Source of the DNA: JBLHLB01 sp047618505 | GTDB lineage: Bacteria; Planctomycetota; UBA1135; GCA-002686595 | Direction: 5' to 3' | DNA length: 8,427 bases | NCBI GenBank assembly: GCA_047618505.1 | Contig: JBLHLB010000170.1 | Location: 1 to 8,427, forward strand | Shown: positions 1 through 6,983 of the stretch, one piece after another | Layout of the letters: the number at the start of each line of letters is the position of its first letter | How positions within the stretch are numbered: position 1 is the stretch's first letter | The notes under the pieces: generated by a model | What the model was told of the DNA's origin: nothing | Database searches by the model: none | Seen by the model: only the letters and a program-made list of their open reading frames with translations | Translations under genes and position numbers: made by a program

Positions 1-147
1 CGCGGCTTTGCGACGCCGGCGGATGTGAAGCGCGTGGCCACGGACGTGCTTCGGCACCGGTTGATGCCGAGCTACGAAGCCGAGGCCGAGGGGCGCACCT
101 CCACGGACTTGATCGAGCGCGTATTGGAGACGGTCCCGGTTCCCTGA
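1..147 (+). CDS. moxR: MoxR-type AAA+ ATPase, C-terminal fragment
   Basis: This is the last 48 codons of a gene that begins upstream of the window, read in frame 1 to a TGA at 145-147. The peptide contains TPADVKRVATDVLRHRL, then SYEAEAEG, and ends in ETVPVP. This matches the conserved end of the lid domain of MoxR-family AAA+ ATPases, where a 'peDv...a..vLrHRi..sYeAeaeG' block and a final VPVP are typical. The Walker A, Walker B, sensor and arginine-finger regions lie outside the window, so catalytic competence cannot be judged. MoxR ATPases act in the cytoplasm as ATP-driven chaperone-like remodellers and are normally encoded directly before a DUF58 gene and vWA genes, as here. The family call rests on this short tail plus the context, and both agree well. 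Confidence 0.9.
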   Translation, partial: RGFATPADVKRVATDVLRHRLMPSYEAEAEGRTSTDLIERVLETVPVP

Positions 148-182
148 GGTGAGACGCCCGAAGCGTAATCATCGGTGGGGCC

Positions 183-186
183 AGGA
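183..186 (+). promoter_or_regulatory. Shine-Dalgarno for the DUF58 gene (decides start)
   Basis: AGGA lies 7 bases before the GTG at 194. The earlier in-frame GTG at 149 starts one base after the moxR stop and has no purine-rich element at a useful distance. This favours 194 as the start. Confidence 0.5.
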
Positions 187-193
187 TCCTGCT

Positions 194-1135
194 GTGGCGA
201 AGCCCGCCTTGTTGGCACCGGCGCGCATGGCGCGGGTGCGACAGATTCAGGTGCGTACACGCGGCGCCGTGCAGGGCGCTTTGCAGGGCGCCTATCGCTC
301 GCGCTTCCGCGGGGCAGGCTTGGAGTTCGAAGAGGTGCGCCCCTATCAGCCTGGGGACGAGGTGAGAACAATTGATTGGAACGTCACGGCGCGCACCGGT
401 GAGCCCCATGTCAAGAGCTACATCGAGGACCGCCAGTTGGTCTTGCAGGTGATCGTCGACACAAGTGCATCCATGAATTTCGGAACGGCGGAGCGTTCCA
501 AGCGCGAAGTCGCCGCTGAGTTGACCGCGCTCCTGGCCTTTGCCGCCGCTGGTCAACACGATCAGGTCGGATTGACGCTTTTTAGCGATGTCCCCGGGGA
601 GCACTTGGCACCCGATACCGGACCGGCCCACGTGCAACGACTTGTGCATGAAGTGTTCTTTCCCCAACCAAAGCCAAGGGCGCGGCAGACCAGGGGCGAG
701 GCCACCGGGCTTGCGGCCGTATGCGAACACACGCTCAAGCACCTCAAGCGCAGGGCTATTGTCTTTGTGATCGGGGACTTCCTCGATGCGGAGCGCGGGG
801 ATTGGACGGATGCCTTGTCGAAGCTTTCCCAGCGCCACGACGTCATGTGCCTGCGGGTCTACGACGCACTAGAGGAGCGCTTGCCTAATGCGGGGATCAT
901 GCTCCTTGAGGGCATGGAGTCTGAGTTTGGCCAGGGCGATCCCGTTGAAGTGGATACCTCCAGCGCACGGGTGCGCGAGATCTGGGCGTCGCGCGCCGCG
1001 GCCCGGCGGGGAAGCCTGGTGGATTGCACGCGCCGCGCTCAAGTAGACCTCGTCGAGGTGCGCACGGACGAGGATCCGGCCGATGCTTTGGTCGCCGCCT
1101 TCCGCCGCCGCGCAATGCGTGGAGGTCTCGCGTGA
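194..1135 (+). CDS. DUF58 family protein (vWA-like), MoxR partner
   Basis: This is a soluble DUF58 protein of 313 residues from the GTG at 194, or 328 from the in-frame GTG at 149. The hallmark DUF58 block is present: YRSRFRGAGLEFEEVRPYQP, then GDEVRTIDWN at about residues 54-63 (194 numbering). It is followed by a vWA-like core with the MIDAS-type motif DTSAS at about 89-93 and a strand ending in VIGDFLD near 190-197. No signal peptide or membrane segment is visible, so the protein should be cytosolic. I prefer the 194 start because it has an AGGA at good spacing and because MAKPALLAPARMAR resembles the usual short N-terminus before the 'R.RG...G.hrSrfrG' block. DUF58 proteins are almost always encoded beside a MoxR ATPase and are thought to be its partner or adaptor; the exact role is unknown. 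Its stop overlaps the next gene by 4 bases (GTGA). Confidence 0.92.
   Translation: MAKPALLAPARMARVRQIQVRTRGAVQGALQGAYRSRFRGAGLEFEEVRPYQPGDEVRTIDWNVTARTGEPHVKSYIEDRQLVLQVIVDTSASMNFGTAERSKREVAAELTALLAFAAAGQHDQVGLTLFSDVPGEHLAPDTGPAHVQRLVHEVFFPQPKPRARQTRGEATGLAAVCEHTLKHLKRRAIVFVIGDFLDAERGDWTDALSKLSQRHDVMCLRVYDALEERLPNAGIMLLEGMESEFGQGDPVEVDTSSARVREIWASRAAARRGSLVDCTRRAQVDLVEVRTDEDPADALVAAFRRRAMRGGLA
1121..1125 (+). promoter_or_regulatory. Shine-Dalgarno for the BatD-like gene (decides start)
   Basis: GGAGG lies 6 bases before the GTG at 1132, inside the end of the DUF58 gene. It fixes the start at 1132 rather than at the upstream in-frame ATG at 1024, which would put 36 arginine-rich residues ahead of a clean signal peptide. 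Confidence 0.75.
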
Positions 1136-2016
1136 AGGGACTAAAGTCAGCCGCTGTCGTCTGGGTGCTTTCCATCCTGGCGTCGCCTTCATTCGCCCAG
1201 GAAATCCTGAGCGTCGATGCCAGTCAAGTTGAGGTGGGGGAGCCGTTCCAGCTCACGTTGGAACTCGAAGATCCCACTGCTTTTGATCCGGGCACGCCGG
1301 ACCTTGATGATTCCTGGGTCCTCTTAGATCAAGCGACGACGCCCACATCCGGGGGCGTGCGTTTCACCTGGAGCCTAGTCTCCCTCGAGCCGGGCAGTCG
1401 CCTGGTCTCGTTCCTGCCGGGTGAGGACCTGGCGGAAGTCCCCGAGCCTGTTCGACTGCGAATCGTGGGCGTCCTGCGCGACGACGAGTCCGAACCGCGC
1501 CCCCTGCCTGGTTTGCCCGCGGACTTCGGGGCCTCCCTCGCGATCGAGGAGGGCTGGGCTCTTTGGCAGTTCGCCTTGGTGGGGTTCTGCATCTTTCAGG
1601 CCCTTGCGATCCTTGTTGTTGTTCTCGTGATCCGTCGCAGGCGCGGCCCGAGCGTCGCTGCCCAACCCAGCGCGATTGAACGCTTCGACGCCCAGGTGGC
1701 GGAGGGTGCCGAAGTCTCCGAGCGTCACCACCTTTGGGCGCAGCTGCTGCGTGAGTCCGTGGATGGTCGCTCCGGGAAACGGCGCGTGTCTCTGACCGAA
1801 GGGGAATGGCTCCAGGCGATCTCCGATCAGGACGGGATTGGCGGCGAGCTCTTCGACGGCATCAAGCGGGCCCTCGACGATTGCGAGCGTGTGCGTTTTG
1901 CCGGTGAGCGCCCTAGCTCCTTCGCGGCCGAGGAACTGCAGCGGCAAGTGCGAGCACTCCTGGTGGAAGTCGGGCAACGCCGCGGCCAATCAGAGAACGA
2001 GGGGCAGGTGGCGTGA
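1132..2016 (+). CDS. Membrane-anchored BatD-like / DUF4381-like protein
   Basis: The 294-residue protein starts with a classical Sec signal peptide, MKGLKSAAVVWVLSILASPSFAQ, that fits cleavage after an Ala-x-Ala-like site (SFA, about residue 22). Residues 24-140 form a beta-rich, Ig-like region whose opening (SVDASQVEVGEPFQLTLELE) resembles the first domain of BatD proteins. A single TM helix spans about 146-167 and is followed by RRRRG, so the tail (about 168-294) should be cytoplasmic. That tail is helical and charged, with LWAQLLRESV and LTEGEWLQAI, and recalls the C-terminal part of DUF4381 proteins, which often sit at this place between DUF58 and batA. I infer a link between the periplasmic Bat proteins and cytosolic MoxR/DUF58. 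It overlaps both neighbours by 4 bases. The exact family name is uncertain: it may be a short BatD paralogue or a long DUF4381 member. Confidence 0.75.
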   Translation: MKGLKSAAVVWVLSILASPSFAQEILSVDASQVEVGEPFQLTLELEDPTAFDPGTPDLDDSWVLLDQATTPTSGGVRFTWSLVSLEPGSRLVSFLPGEDLAEVPEPVRLRIVGVLRDDESEPRPLPGLPADFGASLAIEEGWALWQFALVGFCIFQALAILVVVLVIRRRRGPSVAAQPSAIERFDAQVAEGAEVSERHHLWAQLLRESVDGRSGKRRVSLTEGEWLQAISDQDGIGGELFDGIKRALDDCERVRFAGERPSSFAAEELQRQVRALLVEVGQRRGQSENEGQVA

Positions 2017-3086
2017 ACATCTTTTTCCTCGCAGTATTCCAGGAGTCCGCCGGAGGCACCGCCAGTACCGGCGCCGCTCGACTCTCTCTCTGGGGCGACT
2101 TTGCCCTTTCGAATCCCTACTTCTTGCTGCTGGTGCCCGTCGTCTTATTGGCGACCTGGTGGGGGCGTTCGCGTTCGGGACGTGCCACGGGTCGCGTGTC
2201 AGTTCTGGCCTCGGATCTCCCCCGTAGCACCCGTCAGAAGCTCCTTTGGATTCCGCGTGTCTGTGCCCTTTGCGCTGGCCTCTTGGTGGTCCTCGCGTTG
2301 GCGCGACCGGTGCGCCAAAACGTCGAGCATGCGGACACTTCCGAGGGCGTCGACATCGTCACTGTCGTGGATCGTTCGGGCTCCATGCAGTTCGACGACA
2401 TGCGGCGCGGTTCCAGCCGGTTGGATGTGGTCAAGGAGGTGTTGGCGGACTTTATTACACGACGAACAGGGGATCGTGAAGGGGCCGCAGACAAGGTTGC
2501 GCTCCTTACCTTTGCTCGTTTCCCAGAACTGCTGTGTCCCTTTACCCTGGACGCGGAAGCGCTTTGTAGCTTCCTTGCGGATATCGAGCTTGTGAAGGTT
2601 CGAGACGAAGACGGGACCGGCATCGGGATCGCCTTGGCCAAGGCAGTCGCCGTTCTGTCTGGGAGCGAAGCAAAGTCGCGTATCGTCGTACTCTTGACCG
2701 ACGGCGAGAACAATGTTGACGCGATCATGCCCATGGAAGCCGCGGAGCTTGCGGCGGAAGAAGGCGTAAAGGTCTACACGGTCTTCGCAGCCAAGTACCT
2801 CTATGTGCAGGACCCGTTCCGAGGTGCGGTGCCCACTCGTCAGGAGCCGGACACTCGCGAGCTCGAGGCGATAGCAGAAATGACCGACGGCCGCTTCTTC
2901 CGGGCCCGCAACCCTGAGGAGTTGGAGCAGATCTACGCCGAGATCGAAGAGCTTGAGCGCACCCCACGGGAGCAGAAGCGCTATGAGGAAACCTTCGACC
3001 TCTACTTTGAGTTGTTGTTGCCGGCTCTCCTGCTCTACGCCTTAGCCTGGCTGTCCGACGCCAGTTGGGCCCGGAGAGTGCTCTGA
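2013..3086 (+). CDS. batA: BatA, vWA-domain inner membrane protein
   Basis: This 357-residue protein has the BatA layout: TM segment (about 36-50, following the family-typical SNPYFLLL), a basic loop (51-77), a second TM (80-97), a vWA domain (about 113-315) and a C-terminal TM (about 330-347). The MIDAS metal site is intact: DRSGS at 120-124, the Thr of DGTGIGIAL at 202, and Asp in LLTDGENN at 230. The strongly basic loop between the first two TM segments suggests that this loop is cytosolic and the vWA domain periplasmic. The GTG start at 2013 overlaps the preceding stop by 4 bases and has AGG at 2006-2008 just upstream. About 30 residues precede the first TM, somewhat more than usual; no better start was seen. 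The second TM holds a CALC pair (Cys84, Cys87). BatA-type proteins are linked to aerotolerance or stress survival in some bacteria, but their biochemical role is not settled. Confidence 0.93.
   Translation: MNIFFLAVFQESAGGTASTGAARLSLWGDFALSNPYFLLLVPVVLLATWWGRSRSGRATGRVSVLASDLPRSTRQKLLWIPRVCALCAGLLVVLALARPVRQNVEHADTSEGVDIVTVVDRSGSMQFDDMRRGSSRLDVVKEVLADFITRRTGDREGAADKVALLTFARFPELLCPFTLDAEALCSFLADIELVKVRDEDGTGIGIALAKAVAVLSGSEAKSRIVVLLTDGENNVDAIMPMEAAELAAEEGVKVYTVFAAKYLYVQDPFRGAVPTRQEPDTRELEAIAEMTDGRFFRARNPEELEQIYAEIEELERTPREQKRYEETFDLYFELLLPALLLYALAWLSDASWARRVL
3073..3078 (+). promoter_or_regulatory. Shine-Dalgarno for batB (decides start)
   Basis: GGAGAG lies 7 bases before the ATG at 3086. 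This supports ATG 3086 (TGATG overlap with the batA stop) over the upstream in-frame TTG at 3065. Confidence 0.75.
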
Positions 3087-4138
3087 TGGCGGTCCTCGGT
3101 TTCGACTTCCTGCGCGGCGATTACGCCCTGGCCTTGCCCCTTGCCGTGGTCGTGCTCCTGCTTGGCATAGGAGGCTTGAGGGCCCGGCGTAAGCTTCTGT
3201 CTCGCATGACCCACGCGGCCCAGCGTAATCGCTTCGCTCCCCGGCGATCCTTCGGCCGCGGTCTGCTGCGCCTGTGCCTGGGATCGGCGGCCCTTGCGTT
3301 CTTGATACTGGCCTCCATGGGGCCTGTGCGCGGTTACACCCTGCGGGAAACGGTGACCCGTGGGATCGATGTTGTGATCTGCATCGATACCTCCCGAAGC
3401 ATGCTGGCGGAGGACCTGCGCCCCTCGCGAATCGAACGCGCGCGCCGTGAGGTTCGCGGCCTACTCGATGCCCTGCGCGGTGACCGTGCAGCGTTGATTG
3501 CCTTTGCCGGTGACGCGCGGGATATCTCTCCTTTGACCAACGATGTGCTGGCCCTAAAGGGACTGCTTGAGCATGTCACGGCCCTCGATAACAGGCTGGG
3601 CGGAACCGACCTTGCGGCTGCCCTGGAGCGCGCTCTCGCACTCTTCGACGGACGCACGGGATCGAACGAAGCGATCGTTATCGTGACGGACGGCGAGGAC
3701 CTTGAGGGTCGTGGCCTCGAGGTAGCGCGCGCTGCGGCGGACCGCGGCATTCGCGTCTTTGTGGTCGGAGTCGGAACCAGCGCCGGTGGAAAGATCCCGG
3801 TCCTCCTTCGTAGCGGAGTCCAGGGTTTCCTGCGGGGACCGGATGGCGAAGAGGTCGTTACGCGCCTTGACGGAACCACCCTGGAGCGCTTGGCAAAGGA
3901 AACCAAGGGCGCCTATCTCTCCACCGAGAACTCGGCGGCGCCCCTCGAGACCCTCTACCGCGAACGCATGTCTCGCATCGAAGGACGCGAAGTCTTCGCT
4001 GGGCAAGAGCGCATTCCCCACGATCGTTTCCAGTGGCCCTTGCTGCTCGGACTGTTGTGCATGATTGGTGAAGCGGGGCTGCGCGAGCGCAGGGGGCAGG
4101 GTCTACAAGGGCAAGGTCCACAAGGGCACGGTTCATGA
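3086..4138 (+). CDS. batB: BatB, vWA-domain inner membrane protein
   Basis: The 350-residue protein is a second membrane-anchored vWA protein. TM helices lie at about 13-29 and 60-79, separated by a very basic loop (residues 32-62), then comes the vWA domain (about 94-295) and a C-terminal TM (about 316-332). The MIDAS residues are complete: DTSRS at 101-105, Thr174 in LGGTDLAAAL, and Asp202 in IVTDGEDLEG. The segment GVQGFLRGPDGEEVVTRLD near 244-262 matches the conserved BatB stretch in which a 'G.FlkD..G..v.TrLd' pattern follows the last vWA strands. The basic loop predicts a periplasmic vWA domain, as in BatA. ATG 3086 overlaps the batA stop by one base and has GGAGAG at ideal spacing. The extreme C-terminus ends in a Gly/Gln repeat (GLQGQ GPQGH GS) encoded by a 15-base tandem duplication. 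BatA and BatB probably form one complex. Confidence 0.93.
   Translation: MAVLGFDFLRGDYALALPLAVVVLLLGIGGLRARRKLLSRMTHAAQRNRFAPRRSFGRGLLRLCLGSAALAFLILASMGPVRGYTLRETVTRGIDVVICIDTSRSMLAEDLRPSRIERARREVRGLLDALRGDRAALIAFAGDARDISPLTNDVLALKGLLEHVTALDNRLGGTDLAAALERALALFDGRTGSNEAIVIVTDGEDLEGRGLEVARAAADRGIRVFVVGVGTSAGGKIPVLLRSGVQGFLRGPDGEEVVTRLDGTTLERLAKETKGAYLSTENSAAPLETLYRERMSRIEGREVFAGQERIPHDRFQWPLLLGLLCMIGEAGLRERRGQGLQGQGPQGHGS
4100..4129 (+). repeat. Two-copy 15-base tandem repeat at the batB 3' end
   Basis: Units 4100-4114 and 4115-4129 differ at two positions (GGTCTACAAGGGCAA and GGTCCACAAGGGCAC). They encode GLQGQ and GPQGH at the end of BatB. The second copy carries the AAGGG (4122-4126) that lies 8 bases before the batC ATG, so the duplication may also have doubled the batC ribosome-binding region. 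Confidence 0.8.
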
Positions 4139-5202
4139 AGGCATCGATCTTGTTTCTATCCCTCTTAGGTCTTGGTGCTGGCGAAGGACCTCGGGATTTC
4201 CACGCGGACCTGCAGAGCTTTGCTAGCGGTGTGCGCGCTATGGAGCTTGGGGAAGTTCTGCTTCAAGCGGATGACCTCTTGGGGGACGCCGACCTCAATC
4301 CGGACAGAGCGCGTGCGGACGTGCACTTCGGTCGCGGATTGCTCCTCGCGATGATGCCCCTGCCCCTCGAGGAAGGGGAGGAGTTAAATCCCGACTGGCC
4401 CCGCGCCGCCCGGGCCGATTTCGCCTCCTCCCAGGCCCTCGCCGGGCCCGGTGAACTGCGCGCTGATGCTGTCTACGCTGCCGGTTGGACAGACCTAGCC
4501 GCCGCGGAGAACTGGTTCGCCCAGATCCCCGAGGTGATGGAGGCCGCCGGTGTCGCACCGCCTGCGGCCATGCCGCCGGTTCCGGGAGCCCCGGGAGCCC
4601 CTGGCGCAGAGGAAGAGGAGGAGGAAGAAAAGGATCCCCTGGAGCTGGCCCGCACCCGCTTTGGCGAGGCCCGTGCCGGTCTGATCAAGCGACTGCGCCT
4701 GGATTGGCAGGACGAAGACACTCGGGCGAATCTCGAGTGGATCCAACGTCGTCTGCGCGAGCTCGACGAAATCGAAGCGGAGCGCGAGAAGCAGGAGCAG
4801 GAGCAGGAGCAAGAAGACCAAGAGGAGTCGGAGGAAGGGGAAGACTCGGAGGATAGTGAGGAGTCAGAGGACTCTGAAGAAGAGGGCGAAGACCAGGAAC
4901 CTTCGGATAGCGACGAGGAACAACCCTCGGAGGATCAACCCGAAGATCAGGACCAGTCCGACGAAGAGCAGGAAGGTGAAGAACAAGAGGGCGAAGAGGA
5001 ACCGCCCGACGAAGGGGAAACCCCGGAGGGCGAACCCGAGGCCAACGAAGCGGCCGGCGAGGAGATTCCCGAGGAGCGCACCTTGACCCGCGAGGAAGCC
5101 ATGCGCTTGCTCGATCGACTGGAAGAACTTGAGAAGGAACGGGAGCGCATTCGCGCTCAAATGCGTGCTTCCCGGCGTGTGCCGGTGGCGCGTGATTGGT
5201 AA
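4135..5202 (+). CDS. batC: BatC, TPR-type protein with long acidic tail
   Basis: The 355-residue protein starts with a short hydrophobic segment (KASILFLSLLGLGAGEG) that probably acts as a signal peptide or anchor; no lipobox cysteine is present. Residues 20-130 are helical and TPR-like but weakly conserved. A PPVPGAPGAPGA linker and an acidic run lead to a clearer TPR-like helix pair at about 168-212 (RLRLDWQDEDTRANLEWIQR matches the BatC pattern of '.l.ldp.DedaR.Nle'). Residues about 213-315 are almost only Glu, Asp, Gln, Ser, Gly and Pro. The end is a charged coiled coil (LDRLEELEKERERIRAQM) closing in RRVPVARDW, close to the 'PV.KDW' ending common in BatC. The ATG at 4135 overlaps the batB stop (ATGA) with AAGGG 8 bases upstream. 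BatC is thought to scaffold BatA and BatB through TPR contacts. The acidic tail is long for the family and its role is unknown. Confidence 0.88.
   Translation: MKASILFLSLLGLGAGEGPRDFHADLQSFASGVRAMELGEVLLQADDLLGDADLNPDRARADVHFGRGLLLAMMPLPLEEGEELNPDWPRAARADFASSQALAGPGELRADAVYAAGWTDLAAAENWFAQIPEVMEAAGVAPPAAMPPVPGAPGAPGAEEEEEEEKDPLELARTRFGEARAGLIKRLRLDWQDEDTRANLEWIQRRLRELDEIEAEREKQEQEQEQEDQEESEEGEDSEDSEESEDSEEEGEDQEPSDSDEEQPSEDQPEDQDQSDEEQEGEEQEGEEEPPDEGETPEGEPEANEAAGEEIPEERTLTREEAMRLLDRLEELEKERERIRAQMRASRRVPVARDW
4792..4815 (+). repeat. Hexamer repeat (CAGGAG) in batC
   Basis: Three perfect CAGGAG units (4792-4809) are followed by a diverged CAAGAA (4810-4815). In frame they encode the QEQEQEQE run at the start of the acidic tail. 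The pattern suggests growth by replication slippage, with synonymous changes afterwards. Confidence 0.8.
4963..4992 (+). repeat. 15-base tandem repeat in the batC acidic tail
   Basis: Units 4963-4977 and 4978-4992 both encode EEQEG (residues 277-286) and differ only at third codon positions. The peptide repeat is therefore kept while the bases drift, which suggests selection on the protein sequence or composition. Confidence 0.7.
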
Positions 5203-5207
5203 GAGAA

Positions 5208-6983
5208 ATGACGATCCCCCAAAGAACATTCCCCATGCCTCGCTGCGCGCGTCTGCTCCTTGCGATTCTGGTCCTGTTGCAGTTACCGCTTCTCACATTG
5301 CCTTTGGCGCAGTCGAGTCGAGGTCCCTTCGTTACGGCGACCCTGGAATCCGGCGTCGTTCGACTTGGCGAAACGACAACCGTGACCATTGCTGCGGTCG
5401 GGAGTCGGGATGCCACGCTTGTGACCATCCCCACGGTGGAAGGCCTGACCTTCGGGCGCGCACAGCAGGGCCTGTATCAGAGCTTCAGCAACGGACGTGC
5501 CCGGGTTGAAGTGCGTTTCGAGCTCAGTCTGCGGGCCGTGGAAGAAGGGGATTACACGATCCCCGGTTTCGTCCTGAGCCTGAACGGCAAGCAGATGGAA
5601 ACGCGACCCCTGGGTCTGCGCGTGGTGCGCGACCTGAAGGGTGAAGATCTCGGCTTCCTAGAGGTGCGTCCCAGCGCTACGCGGGTGGTGGAGGGGCAGC
5701 CACTGACGATCGAGTTGACCGTTGGCATCGACGAGAACATGAATTTCCTGCAGCCGATCCTGCCCTGGTGGGGGGAGCTTCCGGGGACCGTTCCCCTGGA
5801 GGGGCGGCCGCAAAGCCCCGGTTCGAGCTCCGTGGAGCTACAGGTCAGCGGTCGCTATAAAGTGCAGGCGGAATCCGTCGGCCTGCAGCAACGCGATGGC
5901 AAGACCTTCCAGGTCTATCGCTTGGAACGTCGCGTCCTGCCCGTGCGTTCCGGCACCCTTGAAATCGGGATGAGTCACGCGGAGTTTGGGCGCCTGGGAC
6001 AACAGCGCGGATTCCTCAGCAGCCGTTCGCGCAAGATTGATTCCTACTTTGTCTATGCCGACGCTTTTGACGTGGAAGTCCTACCACTCCCGAGCGAAGG
6101 CCAACCCGTTGACTTCGGCGGGGCCGTGGGGAATATCAGCGTGCGTGCGCGCACGGACACGCGCGACGTGCTCGTGGGCGATTCGATCAAGTTGACCGTG
6201 GAATGGGAAGGCGAAGGCAACCTGGAGTTTTTCGATCCGCCGGACCTCGGACTGCTGGATGCCTTCCGCAACTTCCGCGCCTATGGAAAAACCGAGGAGA
6301 AGAATGCGGATCGACGCCGGGTGACCTACGACATTGCGCCGCAATCCGAAGATGCGGTCGAGATCCCCCCTGTCTCCCTGACGGTCTACGACCCCTTCGA
6401 GGGGCGTTACGTGAACCTGGCCACGGATGCCATTCCGATTCGAGTACGACCCCTCGAGGGAGTTGGCGCGCTGTCAGGCGAGAGTGTGTTAGAGACGACT
6501 CGGGATATCCTAGACCTGGATGATCGCCCTCTTTCCGAGGGCCGTTCCGCGCCCCGCGCGGTGCCCGGAGATGCATTCGTTGCCGGCACACTCTTCGGGA
6601 TGCCGCTGCTCCTGTTGGGGCTACGAACAGTGGTGCGTCGGCGCGCGGGAGACCCTTCGCGACCTGCCCTCAGACGCCGGCGTCGTGCGCAGGCAAGCTT
6701 ACGCTCGCAGCTGCGCGGAGACTTCGCGCCGGAGGTGGGCTTGGCGGCCATGGCCGAATTCCTGGGGGCACGAACAGAGGAGTCAAACGCTGCCTGGGAA
6801 GGACGTAAGGCGCGGGACTGGAGTGCCGCCTTGCCACAGAGTCAGCGCCTGCCGAGTGCGGCCGTCGATCACCTGGATGCGGTTCTTCTGCGCCTGGAGG
6901 CAGCGGTTTTCGGCGGGGGCAAGCCGGTTCCTGCGGCGGAGATTCTCGAAGCTGCGCGGGCCATTCAGGAGGCGGGGCTATGA
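5208..6983 (+). CDS. batD: BatD family protein (oxygen tolerance, Ig-like domains)
   Basis: The 591-residue protein fits BatD in size and layout. A signal peptide (residues about 14-35, LLLAILVLLQLPLLTLPLAQ) precedes several Ig-like domains: about 40-140 (TATLESGVVRLGETTTVTI), 150-295 and 305-415. The stretch LPSEGQPVDFGGAVGNISV at 294-312, followed by VLVGDSIKLTVEWEGEGNLE, is the family's most recognisable motif. A TM helix at about 455-473 is followed by VVRRRAG and an Arg-rich run, placing the roughly 115-residue helical tail in the cytoplasm. I chose ATG 5208, 5 bases after the batC stop. ATG 5235 gives a shorter signal peptide and is also possible; neither has a strong Shine-Dalgarno, so coupling to batC may drive initiation. 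BatD is thought to help assemble the BatA/BatB complex on the periplasmic side. The start is the main uncertainty. Confidence 0.92.
   Translation: MTIPQRTFPMPRCARLLLAILVLLQLPLLTLPLAQSSRGPFVTATLESGVVRLGETTTVTIAAVGSRDATLVTIPTVEGLTFGRAQQGLYQSFSNGRARVEVRFELSLRAVEEGDYTIPGFVLSLNGKQMETRPLGLRVVRDLKGEDLGFLEVRPSATRVVEGQPLTIELTVGIDENMNFLQPILPWWGELPGTVPLEGRPQSPGSSSVELQVSGRYKVQAESVGLQQRDGKTFQVYRLERRVLPVRSGTLEIGMSHAEFGRLGQQRGFLSSRSRKIDSYFVYADAFDVEVLPLPSEGQPVDFGGAVGNISVRARTDTRDVLVGDSIKLTVEWEGEGNLEFFDPPDLGLLDAFRNFRAYGKTEEKNADRRRVTYDIAPQSEDAVEIPPVSLTVYDPFEGRYVNLATDAIPIRVRPLEGVGALSGESVLETTRDILDLDDRPLSEGRSAPRAVPGDAFVAGTLFGMPLLLLGLRTVVRRRAGDPSRPALRRRRRAQASLRSQLRGDFAPEVGLAAMAEFLGARTEESNAAWEGRKARDWSAALPQSQRLPSAAVDHLDAVLLRLEAAVFGGGKPVPAAEILEAARAIQEAGL
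6967..6972 (+). promoter_or_regulatory. Strong Shine-Dalgarno for batE
   Basis: AGGAGG lies 7 bases before the ATG at 6980, inside the end of batD. It supports 6980 over the second in-frame ATG at 6992 and is the best ribosome-binding site in the cluster. Confidence 0.8.

Noticed and set aside
1024..1131. N-terminal extension of the BatD-like protein from ATG 1024
   Set aside because: It is Arg/Pro-rich, lies wholly inside the DUF58 gene and would bury a clean signal peptide. GTG 1132 has GGAGG at ideal spacing.
4864..5229. Minus-strand ORF of 121 codons, rich in Leu and Phe, resembling a small membrane protein
   Set aside because: It is the complement of the Glu/Asp-rich batC tail: GAA/GAG codons read backwards give Phe, Leu and Ser. 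The hydrophobicity is a mirror effect, and batC has strong family support.
4685..5434. Long minus-strand ORF of 249 codons across the batC/batD junction
   Set aside because: Low-complexity Pro/Arg-rich translation with no recognisable domain, lying opposite two well-supported genes. Long antisense ORFs are expected in GC-rich DNA.
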